Shown here: in pieces, positions 26,423 to 34,365 of the stretch | Numbering within the stretch: position 1 is the stretch's first letter | Layout: every line of letters starts with the position of its first letter | Source of the DNA: DASRBN01 sp035294305 | Lineage (GTDB): Bacteria > Chloroflexota > Ktedonobacteria > Ktedonobacterales > Ktedonobacteraceae | DNA length: 64,000 nucleotides | Direction of reading: 5' to 3' | NCBI GenBank assembly: GCA_035294305.1 | Contig: DATGLD010000006.1 | Location: forward strand, 1-64,000 | Translations under genes and position numbers: made by a program | The notes under the pieces: generated by a model | What the model saw: only the letters and a program-made list of their open reading frames with translations | Told to the model about the DNA's origin: nothing | Databases searched by the model: none

Positions 26423-26968
26423 TTATTCATTCACGAATTCATCCGCCTGAGGGGCGGAAACACGCTCGAGAGTTTCGCGCTGCTCATCGATACGCTTGCG
26501 ATGTAGCATGGCACGTTGTTCCGCGCTGAGGGCCAATATAGTACGAATGCGTTCGACAATGATACGTGGCTGCGTTGGTTTCGTCATATATTCTATTGCG
26601 CCCTTTTCAAAACCATGCACCTGTTCTTTCAAATTGTTGAGCGCAGTTAACACCAGGACCAGTACGGATGAAGGAGGGGGCGGCTGAGACTCTGGAGGTG
26701 TTGAATGGAGCCATTCTAAAACAGCCCAGCCATCGACCGGCTGCATCATGAGATCGAGTACAATCAGGTCCGGGCAAAATTCTGGGATAACCTGTATGGC
26801 TTCGCTGCCATCCGAGGCGCTCAACACATCGAAACCAGCGTGCTTAAGATAAACGCCCAATATCTGTTTGATGTCGAAGTCATCTTCAACGACGAGAATA
26901 CGGGTTGCCTCTTTACTTTTGGTTGCTTTCAATTTGTTCACCTCCGCCGCTACATTTGTTTCCATCAT
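26423..26968 (-). CDS. Single-domain response regulator
   Basis: A 181-residue protein with a receiver domain at about residues 22-140: acidic pair VVEDD, phospho-acceptor Asp in LIVLDLMMQP, Thr in LVLTAL and Lys in MTKPTQPR. No DNA-binding or enzymatic output domain follows; the C-terminal about 40 residues are charged helix. It starts two bases after the stop of the upstream histidine kinase, so the two are surely coupled. It likely acts by protein interaction or as a relay. A second Met at 26965 is an equal start candidate. Confidence 0.93.
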   Translation of the reverse strand: MMETNVAAEVNKLKATKSKEATRILVVEDDFDIKQILGVYLKHAGFDVLSASDGSEAIQVIPEFCPDLIVLDLMMQPVDGWAVLEWLHSTPPESQPPPPSSVLVLVLTALNNLKEQVHGFEKGAIEYMTKPTQPRIIVERIRTILALSAEQRAMLHRKRIDEQRETLERVSAPQADEFVNE

Positions 26969-26970
26969 GT

Positions 26971-29079
26971 TTATGGTCGGCGTATGAGCGGTGCGTGTGG
27001 GAAAGATACTTGAGCCCTGGTGCGAGCAGGCATTTCCTCCGTACGACTTAATTCGAACTGACCACCCAGGTCGCCGATGAGATTGCGAATCAATGAGATA
27101 CCAAGATTTTCGCCGTTTTCTTCCTCGGGCGGTTCAAATGGTTTACTACCGTTATCGATTACTTCGACGATGATCCACCCGTTTTCTTCACGACCACGAA
27201 TGACGATGGTTCCTTCTTTCATACCCTGCATACCATGTTTAATAGCGTTGGAAACCATTTCATTCAAAACCAGGGCCAGAATGACTACCGCGCGCGAAGG
27301 AATGACGATAGGGCAGGGTTCCACCTGAAATGAAATGTGTGTTTCGGGTGGACGAAGATTGGCGTTCGCGACACCGACGATTTTACGCGCGATATCATCC
27401 ACACGCGCTTCGCTGACATCTTCATGGGAAAGCAAGTCGTGGGTTGCAGCCAATCCTTGAATACGGTTAACACTTTCGGCCAGGATGGTGCGCACCTCTG
27501 CCGATTTTGTGCGGCGCTTCTGCAAGGAGAGCAGTCCGGCTACATTGGCGAGGTTGTTCTTAACTCGATGATGCAGTTCCCGAAGCAAGGCTGACTTCAG
27601 CTCGAGCCCACGGCGTGTCTCTTCATAGAGGCGCGCATTGTCGATAGCAATAGCTGCTTCATTGGCAAAGGTGATGACAAGCTGCTGTTGCTCCTGGCTC
27701 AGGAGATGACGATGACTACTGTAGACACAAATGCAGCCCAGAACTGTTCCTTTTGCTTGCAGCGGTACGCACAAAACAGAGTGAATGTCGGATGACACGA
27801 AAGGATCATGACGGAGAAAGCATTGCTCATCGTTCTGAAAGCAATCGACGCGCATGCTGGGCTGTTTTGTCTGTACTGCCCTCCCGGCGCAGCAGTGACC
27901 CACAGGCACCCGGATGTCTCGTACGTCTGAACTATTGAAACCATAGTGGGCCAGCACCTGCAGGTGCTGCTTTTCTGTGTCCAGTTCGAAGATACAGGAA
28001 CGTTCCGCGCCGCTCAGCTGAACGGCTTGCGTGGTAATGATCTGGAGGACGCGATTCAGTTCGAGGGTGGAGGCGATAACCGAGGTCACGCGGTGAATGG
28101 TGGAAAGTTCATGCACCTTACGCCTGAGCTGTTCGTCGGTTTGTTCATAAAGTCGCCCATTTTCGGTATTGATGGCAATGATGCCGGCGACCACTTCGAT
28201 GAAGTCCATCTCCTCAGAGGTGAAGTCACGAGGTTCGATGCTCTGCACGCTGATGACACCAATGAGCCGCTCGACATTGCCGAAGAAGATGATGGGCAGG
28301 ACGATGAGACCGCGGTATTCGGGGCCATAGGCCCGCGCTTCGGAAGCAAAATGCTGGTCGGCAATGGCGTCACGCACGAGCAAGGGATGGCCTTTCTCCG
28401 CTACCCGGCCGCTGTATCCTTCGCCCAGGCGCAGCAAGAAATGTAGGCCCCCGAGGGGACGAGGGCCGTTGGTGGCATGAAGGGTGAGGATGCGCTGCAT
28501 CTCATCGTAGAAAAAAATCGAGCAGAGGTCGGCGTGCAACTCATCTGCAACAATCCTGGCAATGGTCTCAAGTGTCTGATCGAGATCGGTTGTGGAGTTG
28601 CTGACGCTGTTGATGCGCTGGATGGCATGGAGACGGCGCTGCGTGTGAAGCTGCAAGCGCTCATGTTCGGCGGCCAATGTATCGGTGAAGGATTGATAAC
28701 CACGTGTGAGAGCGAGAATGGAGAGCGATTGCACCTGGTGCAGGCGTGCCAGGGCTTCGGGTAGCAGGAGGGCATCGAATGCTTCTGTTGTGAAAATTTC
28801 CTGAATGGCCTGGAAGAGGGCCGAGACATATAATTGCAGGCCCTGCAGGCGCGTTTCCAGTTTGCCGCCCTGTTCGGCGAGGGCGCGACCGGATTGTTCA
28901 AAACGCGCGATAAAGTCAGGGTTGTCGCTGCTGATGAGGGCATTCAGGAGTAAGGCGGCGTCGCTACCTTCTTCAGGCCCAGAATGCGCACCGGAGGCTT
29001 GCTGTAAAGCTGCGCGTAACCTGCCCGTATGCTGGTTGAGTATATGTTCGACCTGTTGCTCTACACTGTAGTGTATCAC
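26971..29079 (-). CDS. Soluble GAF-domain histidine kinase, HisKA_2 type
   Basis: A 702-residue cytoplasmic sensor kinase. An N-terminal helical region (about 1-150) is followed by two GAF domains (about 165-310 and 335-490). The kinase core starts with LLRELHHRVKNNLANVAGLL, the HisKA_2 phospho-acceptor box, followed by a HATPase domain (NEMVSNAIKHG, VIDNGSKPF, NLGISLI). No transmembrane segments are visible. The second GAF has several cysteines (HCCAGRA, FQNDEQCFL) that could sense redox or light signals; this is inference. The start is GTG at 29079 after GGGGAAAAAAGG. The paired response regulator follows directly. Confidence 0.92.
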   Translation of the reverse strand: MIHYSVEQQVEHILNQHTGRLRAALQQASGAHSGPEEGSDAALLLNALISSDNPDFIARFEQSGRALAEQGGKLETRLQGLQLYVSALFQAIQEIFTTEAFDALLLPEALARLHQVQSLSILALTRGYQSFTDTLAAEHERLQLHTQRRLHAIQRINSVSNSTTDLDQTLETIARIVADELHADLCSIFFYDEMQRILTLHATNGPRPLGGLHFLLRLGEGYSGRVAEKGHPLLVRDAIADQHFASEARAYGPEYRGLIVLPIIFFGNVERLIGVISVQSIEPRDFTSEEMDFIEVVAGIIAINTENGRLYEQTDEQLRRKVHELSTIHRVTSVIASTLELNRVLQIITTQAVQLSGAERSCIFELDTEKQHLQVLAHYGFNSSDVRDIRVPVGHCCAGRAVQTKQPSMRVDCFQNDEQCFLRHDPFVSSDIHSVLCVPLQAKGTVLGCICVYSSHRHLLSQEQQQLVITFANEAAIAIDNARLYEETRRGLELKSALLRELHHRVKNNLANVAGLLSLQKRRTKSAEVRTILAESVNRIQGLAATHDLLSHEDVSEARVDDIARKIVGVANANLRPPETHISFQVEPCPIVIPSRAVVILALVLNEMVSNAIKHGMQGMKEGTIVIRGREENGWIIVEVIDNGSKPFEPPEEENGENLGISLIRNLIGDLGGQFELSRTEEMPARTRAQVSFPHAPLIRRP

Positions 29080-29282
29080 CCTTTTTTCCCCTGAGCTTTC
29101 CCTTACCCCATATCACATATAACGAAGCGGGTGGATAAAATTGAATGCTGTTGCTCAATGCCATTGCTTCGCTGCATCTAGATGCAATTCACTAACTTCT
29201 ATTGGCTTAATTGTAGTTGAGGTGCCCTTTTCTGTCAAGGCGTACTGGCTCACCCAATTTGGTCGCTTACTTACCAGCGACA

Positions 29283-29301
29283 TATTTGTACGTTACAAAT
29301 A
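29283..29301. promoter_or_regulatory. Palindrome before the zinc-ribbon membrane protein gene
   Basis: TATTTGTA and TACAAATA form a perfect 8-bp inverted repeat around CGT, 18 bases before the start codon. It could be an operator or a small hairpin in the leader close to the GGAGG site. Confidence 0.4.
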
Positions 29302-29318
29302 GCATGGAGGATTGAACC

Positions 29319-30080
29319 ATGAGATGTACGAATTGCGGATGGCCGCTCTCCCCGTCACGAACGATGACGAATTGTCCAAGATGTGGCGCTGCAATAGGTT
29401 CAAGTTCGAAACCGGAACCTGTAATGGCTCCGTATGGGAATGGGTATCCAGAGGTATCCGGGCCAATAGCTGGAATTACCAGGGCGCAAACCGGGCCGGT
29501 GCGGCGGGTCAATAGAAAGAGCAATACCCGGCTTGGTTTTAGTGTAGCGGCGCTGTGTGTGATCACCGGGGGATTGTTACTGATCTTCGTTTACTTTCTC
29601 GGAATGTCAGACTCAACAGGCAGCCCGAATGCCAGTACAGGAAGTCTGAATACTCAAAGCGCGCTCGTTTCTCCCACACCGGTACCGCCTTCTCCTGCGC
29701 CTACAGGTACTCCCACACCAACGTCTATTCCTTACCCTGGGCAGCACTATGTTGACCATGCGCAAATGGCGAGCGCGATAGATGCAAAGACTGAACTGCC
29801 CACACAACTTTCCACTACCTTTGCAATCAACACCAGGATCTACGTTACGTTCCAGTTGCACCCTCCTGTACATGGTGGAGCCGTGTGCTTATTGTGGTAC
29901 CTGAATGGCAGGCAGGTGACCAGTTATCAGTTTGCAGTAAATCAGTATATCCATAACAGTTATTCTTATGCGATTTACGGCAGTGCCGGGCCAGCTTACG
30001 TTGAGGTCTACTGGGCAAGTTCGACCTCGTGTATGGATGAGCAACTGGCACAACGACTGAATTTCACGGTGACGATGTAA
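29319..30080 (+). CDS. Zinc-ribbon membrane-anchored protein with extracytoplasmic domain
   Basis: A 253-residue protein of unknown function. A zinc ribbon (CTNCGW...CPRCG, residues 3-25) is cytoplasmic, followed by a disordered stretch, one membrane segment (about 73-95, LGFSVAALCVITGGLLLIFV), a Pro/Thr/Ser-rich stalk (about 115-140) and an outer domain of about 110 residues rich in aromatic residues and beta strands. GGAGG lies 8 bases before the ATG. Zinc ribbons at the N-terminus recur in several proteins of this window (14120, 37476). Confidence 0.7.
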   Translation: MRCTNCGWPLSPSRTMTNCPRCGAAIGSSSKPEPVMAPYGNGYPEVSGPIAGITRAQTGPVRRVNRKSNTRLGFSVAALCVITGGLLLIFVYFLGMSDSTGSPNASTGSLNTQSALVSPTPVPPSPAPTGTPTPTSIPYPGQHYVDHAQMASAIDAKTELPTQLSTTFAINTRIYVTFQLHPPVHGGAVCLLWYLNGRQVTSYQFAVNQYIHNSYSYAIYGSAGPAYVEVYWASSTSCMDEQLAQRLNFTVTM

Positions 30081-30098
30081 GGACCGGATTGTATTCCT

Positions 30099-31004
30099 CT
30101 AGGTGTGTAGCTGTATCGCTTGCAATATTTGCGCCAGCCGATCGCGCTCGGACGGTGTCAATGGTTGCAAGGGAGAACGAGGGCGGCCACCATAGCCAGC
30201 AGTGAGTTCGAGCGCGGCTTTGAGTCCAGGTACGTTATAGATAGTGGTGACGGCTGTGTTGGCCGGAACGAGGCGCGCCTGTAAGCGCCGGGCCTCGACG
30301 AGCTTGCCGGCGTTGAAGAGTGCCTGTACCTGGCAGACCTCGCGGGGGAAGATATTGGCAAGTGCGGCGACGGCTCCAACGGCTCCAACTGTGAGGGCGG
30401 GCAGGAGATAGCCCGCGCTGCCGGCAAAGACGCGGAAATGAGCCGGGGCCTGAGCGACGATTTGCGCCAGTTTCGCTATGTTGCCCGCGCTATCCTTGAT
30501 ACCTATGATGTTGGGGTGTTCGGCGAGCGTGCAGACGAGGGCGGCATCCAGGTCGATGCCCGCGGTGTTGGCGGGCATATTATAGATGACAATGGGCAGT
30601 GGGCTGGCATCGGCAATAGTGCGATAGTGAGCGAGCAGAGCCTGGGAATCCATGCGGTTTTTGAAATAGAAAGGTGGTAAGACGAGCGCGACGTCAGCTC
30701 CAGCTCGCGCGGCCAGGTGGCAGTGGGTGATGGTGGCGTGTGTAGATTGTTCTCCACAGCCGGCCAGAATAGGTATGGTTTCGCCGGCTGTGGACCGCGC
30801 TGTTTGGATGAGTTGCGTTCGTTCGCCGGCTGTGAGATGCGGCGCCTCCCCGTTGGAACCCATGACGACGTAACCGGCGATGCCAGTTTGCGCGAGGTTT
30901 TGGATGTGTCGGCGGAATGTGGCAAGATCGAGTTCTTCCTGTGCGTCAAAGAATGTGGGCAACGGGGGATAAATACCATCCGGGAGGGTAAATGTATTGG
31001 CCAT
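30099..31004 (-). CDS. DHDPS-family aldolase/lyase (DapA or 4-hydroxy-2-oxoglutarate aldolase type)
   Basis: A 301-residue class I aldolase of the dihydrodipicolinate synthase family. The Schiff-base Lys is in IIGIKDSAGN and the catalytic Tyr in IVIYNMPANT. The pyruvate-binding loop reads GSNGEAPHLT; the GSNGE form is frequent in 4-hydroxy-2-oxoglutarate aldolases, whereas true DapA usually has GTTGE. No lysine-pathway genes are adjacent, so a catabolic aldolase is at least as likely as DapA. It is convergent with the upstream gene, with 18 bases between the stops. Confidence 0.85.
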   Translation of the reverse strand: MANTFTLPDGIYPPLPTFFDAQEELDLATFRRHIQNLAQTGIAGYVVMGSNGEAPHLTAGERTQLIQTARSTAGETIPILAGCGEQSTHATITHCHLAARAGADVALVLPPFYFKNRMDSQALLAHYRTIADASPLPIVIYNMPANTAGIDLDAALVCTLAEHPNIIGIKDSAGNIAKLAQIVAQAPAHFRVFAGSAGYLLPALTVGAVGAVAALANIFPREVCQVQALFNAGKLVEARRLQARLVPANTAVTTIYNVPGLKAALELTAGYGGRPRSPLQPLTPSERDRLAQILQAIQLHT

Positions 31005-31280
31005 GCTTTGCCTGCTCCTTCTCGTTTCTCTCCAGAATAGTGTCTTTCTCGGGTCTGCAAGATGATTATATCACGAAAAACATGAGGAAATTCACATTCC
31101 GGCTGTGCCATAAGGCATAGCCGGCCCACCAGAAATGAGCGTATAGTTCGTACATGAGAATGAATCGATAAACAATGTTTTGAAGGGCATGATGCCCGGA
31201 AAGTCTCAATAGTTTCGCTCAATATTGACGAAAGAATATTACTAAAAAAACTACTACTACCTAAAAGAAGGAGAAAGCGG
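31005..31280. other. Divergent intergenic region with two hairpins
   Basis: 276 bases between divergent genes. CCGGCTGTGCC (31099-31109) pairs with GGCATAGCCGG (31114-31124) with one wobble. GGGCA and TGCCC form a small hairpin at 31185-31197. A TTGACG lies at 31225-31230 but no fitting -10 follows it. Confidence 0.5.
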
Positions 31281-32129
31281 ATGAAACTTTATGGTATCAG
31301 ACGATTTGTAGCGGGTTTAGCGATTATTGCTCTTATGGCTCTGTTTAGCGCGTGTGCCGGGGTGAGCACAAGTGGGGGCAACGGGAATCTCAGCCTGTCG
31401 GGTTCGGTGGTGTCCGTGAATGTCCAGAATCATAGCGTGACATTGGAGATCAATGGGCAGCAAAAGACAATCAATGGCCTTACCGACCAGGAGGTGTCCT
31501 TGTTGCAGGGTCAGGTGGGCAAGGTCTACTCGATCCAGGTGACGCAGAATGGCGACGGCTCATACGAGATTGTTACGGGTACTCAACCGATGGCGGAGGA
31601 TACGCCCGAAACTGGAGAGACTCCTGGCACGAATCAGACGCCCGAGGCGAACGAGCCTGGGAGTATCAATTTTACTGGCAGGGTGCTGAGCGCGAGTGGC
31701 AGCAGCATTACAGTGAGCCTGCCAGATGGCTCGTCCTTGACGATGGGCGTTGTGAATGGGCAGACCGACGAGTCGGACTTCAACGGACAGCGGATTACCA
31801 ATGGTGAACTTATACAGGTCGAGGCGACGGCTAATGCGGATGGCAGCTTTCTGGCTTCCAAACTGTCGCCAGCCGATAGTGGAGATGCGCAAGATCAGAA
31901 TGTGGTCGATTTCCAGGGCGTTACAACCAGCGCGGTTGGTTCCGATCATGTGATTCATTTCGCGGTGGGTAATAAGAGCTTCAGCTATACTATCGGCGCG
32001 AATGCGGATCTGAGCGATTTCCATGGCAACCCGCAGTCCATCGCAAAAGGGGTGAGCGTAAAAGTCGAAGTGACGTTCAATGGCACGGTAGGCGCTGTGA
32101 CGAAAGTGGGTAACGTGAGCAATTCGTAG
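31281..32129 (+). CDS. Lipoprotein with DUF5666-like beta domains
   Basis: A 282-residue exported lipoprotein. The signal sequence ends in a lipobox, LFSAC, with Cys25 as the lipidation site. The mature protein has three similar modules of about 60-70 residues (each opening like LSGSVVSVN..SVTLEING, FTGRVLSASGSSITVSL and FQGVTTSAVGSDHVIHFAVG), separated by a Thr/Glu/Pro-rich linker. These fit the DUF5666 pattern of small beta barrels. Function is unknown; it sits on the outer face of the membrane. AGAAGGAG lies before the ATG. Confidence 0.8.
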   Translation: MKLYGIRRFVAGLAIIALMALFSACAGVSTSGGNGNLSLSGSVVSVNVQNHSVTLEINGQQKTINGLTDQEVSLLQGQVGKVYSIQVTQNGDGSYEIVTGTQPMAEDTPETGETPGTNQTPEANEPGSINFTGRVLSASGSSITVSLPDGSSLTMGVVNGQTDESDFNGQRITNGELIQVEATANADGSFLASKLSPADSGDAQDQNVVDFQGVTTSAVGSDHVIHFAVGNKSFSYTIGANADLSDFHGNPQSIAKGVSVKVEVTFNGTVGAVTKVGNVSNS

Positions 32130-32166
32130 CATATGCATATAATCGTCTGGGCAGAAGCCAGGCGAC

Positions 32167-32230
32167 CACAAGGGTACGCCCCTGGCCTACACGAGCAGAC
32201 TCCTGTATAGACCAGGGGCGTACCCTTGTG
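32167..32230. repeat. Perfect 19-bp inverted repeat between convergent genes
   Basis: CACAAGGGTACGCCCCTGG (32167-32185) and its exact complement (32212-32230) flank a 26-base loop. Placed between two gene ends it may stop transcription in both directions, but there is no T-run. It is another member of the palindrome-rich intergenic class in this window. Confidence 0.8.
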
Positions 32231-32241
32231 CGAGTTACTGC

Positions 32242-33135
32242 TTATCTCACTGTCAAAGCGAAGACACCAAGAATTAGCACGATTACTACAAACACGCTGA
32301 TCCACAGAATGGCAGTGCGACGGGCGGCAGCGGCGCGCAGTGTGTCCACACGCATGTTTTCTGCCGGGCACCATTGTGACCTCCTGCAATTCGGGCAGAG
32401 CGGGAAGAGTTCGTAAGGCTGGTAGAGACGGCCCTGGCCGATGATTTTGTCGTGTATTTCTTCGCTCTCGAAGACGGCAGAACAATGGGTGCAGCGCAAA
32501 AGCAGGTATTCGCTCCAATCGCCGGCCTTACACGATGGACAGGCGGCATCATCATTGATCGAGCGATTGGCTGGGGAGGTCGCCATCCACCGATAATGGC
32601 AGCGGTGACAGTAGTTGGTCGTCCGATTCGTGCTTTTCTTTTCATCGCCGCGCAGCAGGCCTGCTTGCCGCAACGTGGAGGCCTCCGCTGGCGAAAGACT
32701 GTAGTTTACATCATCCAGGTCGATAAAGATGGTCGAGGGGAGTGGCTCGCTCAGGTCTGGAAAGGCGAAGTGGCGCTGCCCGGCCTGCTCCGCGGAGGTT
32801 TTGGTGACATGTTGCGCTGAACGAGAAGCGGCCGATGTGGTTTCTGCTGAAAAATCCGTATGATAGCCGTGCTGTGTCGCGGTGCTGTGCAATCCAGAGG
32901 AGCTATCAAGCAGGTGATTGGAGCGTTGGACATCATAGGTTCTGCGCGCAGCGGGGTCGCTCAAAGTTTGATAGGCAAGCAAAAGCAGGCGCATCCGCTC
33001 TTCCGCGTCCGCGCCCTTGTATACATCGGGATGATATTGCAAAGCCAGCTTCTTAAAAGCAGTTTTGATAGCGCCTTCAGAGGCATGTGAATCGACGCCC
33101 AGGAGCGCATAATAGTCAATAAAGGGTTTGTCCAT
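32242..33135 (-). CDS. Tail-anchored J-domain protein with zinc ribbons
   Basis: A 297-residue protein. The J domain (residues about 5-70) has the HPD signature (LQYHPDVYKG) that stimulates DnaK ATPase. The middle is disordered. Residues about 180-255 contain three CxxC pairs (CHRC, CPSC, CTHC) and CPNC, forming two zinc ribbons. A single membrane segment at the very C-terminus (about 274-294) would anchor it with the J domain in the cytoplasm. It lacks the Gly/Phe and client-binding domains of DnaJ, so it is a specialised co-chaperone that may bring DnaK to the membrane. Confidence 0.85.
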   Translation of the reverse strand: MDKPFIDYYALLGVDSHASEGAIKTAFKKLALQYHPDVYKGADAEERMRLLLLAYQTLSDPAARRTYDVQRSNHLLDSSSGLHSTATQHGYHTDFSAETTSAASRSAQHVTKTSAEQAGQRHFAFPDLSEPLPSTIFIDLDDVNYSLSPAEASTLRQAGLLRGDEKKSTNRTTNYCHRCHYRWMATSPANRSINDDAACPSCKAGDWSEYLLLRCTHCSAVFESEEIHDKIIGQGRLYQPYELFPLCPNCRRSQWCPAENMRVDTLRAAAARRTAILWISVFVVIVLILGVFALTVR

Positions 33136-33299
33136 CGGTTTCAGTGGCGGCTACAAGGGTCGCCATTCAGGTTTATACGTATATAAGAACGAAAAAGTCT
33201 GGAAATTCTCCATAAAAACAGGTATCGTATCTATTAGTTAGACGTATGAGCAGTGGAAATGTTGCAAGTAATCGCCGCCGGCAAAGGAGGATCAGAACT

Positions 33300-34358
33300 A
33301 TGCATGAGGATGCCGTGCACAATGATCATGATCATGATTCTGAACACGAACATGGACACGGACACGGACACGATGAGCATGGAAAAGGACACGGTCACGC
33401 GCATGAGCATGCAAAGGTAGATGCGGATGTGTATGGAAATCGGGCCGGGCTGCGAGCGGTGCAAATTTCGACTGCTGGGATGTTCGTTGTTGCCGTGATT
33501 CAATTTGCCATCGCCGGTATGGGGGGAAGCGCGGGTCTGTTCGCAGACGCGCTGCATAATCTTGGGGATGTTTTCACGACGGTGGCGCTATGGATCGCTT
33601 TCGTGATCTCCAGCCGTACGGCCAACCAGCGCTACACGTATGGCTATTATCGTTCGGAAGACCTGGCGGGTATTTTTATTGTGCTGGTGATTATTGGTAG
33701 CGCGGTGGCCGGAGCGGCGGAGTCGATTGTGAAGTTGACGAATGGGAATATTCCCACACAGATTTATTGGAGCATGGCGGCTGCACTGGTGGGCGTGGTG
33801 GGGAATGAGGTGCTGGCGCAGTACAAGATCGCGGTGGGGAGGCGTATCAATAGTGTGCCCCTGGTGGCGGATGGGCAGCACTCGCGCATTGATGGTCTGA
33901 CTTCGCTGGCGGCATTTCTGGGCCTGGTGGGGGTAAAGCTGGGCTTTCCACTGGCCGACCCGATTGCTGGTCTCGTGATCACGGCAGTAATCATCACAGT
34001 TGTATATTCCACCTCGCGCAGCGTTCTCCAACGGCTGCTTGATGCAGTCGATCCGCATATTGTGCCATCTATCATCGAGACAGCAACGGCAGTAGATGGC
34101 GTTGAGGGAGTGACAGATGTGCGCGCGCGTTGGGTAGGCCACACGCTGCATGTGGTGATGAATATCGAGGTAGATGCGGAATTGACGCTGGCAAAAGCGC
34201 ACGCGATTGCGGAGGAAGTGCGGCATCGACTCTTCCACGGGATAAACGGTATTTCAGAGGTCACAATTCATACGGACCCGGCTGGGAGCGATGTGGATTA
34301 TCACGAGGCAATGGCACACCATTTGCAGGAGGCCCATCGACCGGTGGTGCAGAGATAA
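33300..34358 (+). CDS. Cation diffusion facilitator (Zn/Co-type metal exporter)
   Basis: A 352-residue integral membrane antiporter. A His/Asp-rich N-terminal tail (about residues 1-38, HDHDSEHEHGHGHGH) binds metal in the cytoplasm. Six membrane helices follow, with intramembrane metal sites in LFADALHNLGDV and VADGQHSRIDG, the HD/HD pattern usual for zinc exporters. The C-terminal cytoplasmic domain ends in TIHTDP. The start is ATG 33300: AAAGGAGG lies 9 bases upstream, while the longer ORF from 33246 would bury that site. A 10-bp palindrome TATACGTATA (33174-33183) lies in the divergent promoter region and is a possible metal-regulator site. Confidence 0.93.
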   Translation: MHEDAVHNDHDHDSEHEHGHGHGHDEHGKGHGHAHEHAKVDADVYGNRAGLRAVQISTAGMFVVAVIQFAIAGMGGSAGLFADALHNLGDVFTTVALWIAFVISSRTANQRYTYGYYRSEDLAGIFIVLVIIGSAVAGAAESIVKLTNGNIPTQIYWSMAAALVGVVGNEVLAQYKIAVGRRINSVPLVADGQHSRIDGLTSLAAFLGLVGVKLGFPLADPIAGLVITAVIITVVYSTSRSVLQRLLDAVDPHIVPSIIETATAVDGVEGVTDVRARWVGHTLHVVMNIEVDAELTLAKAHAIAEEVRHRLFHGINGISEVTIHTDPAGSDVDYHEAMAHHLQEAHRPVVQR

Positions 34359-34365
34359 GAGGCTC

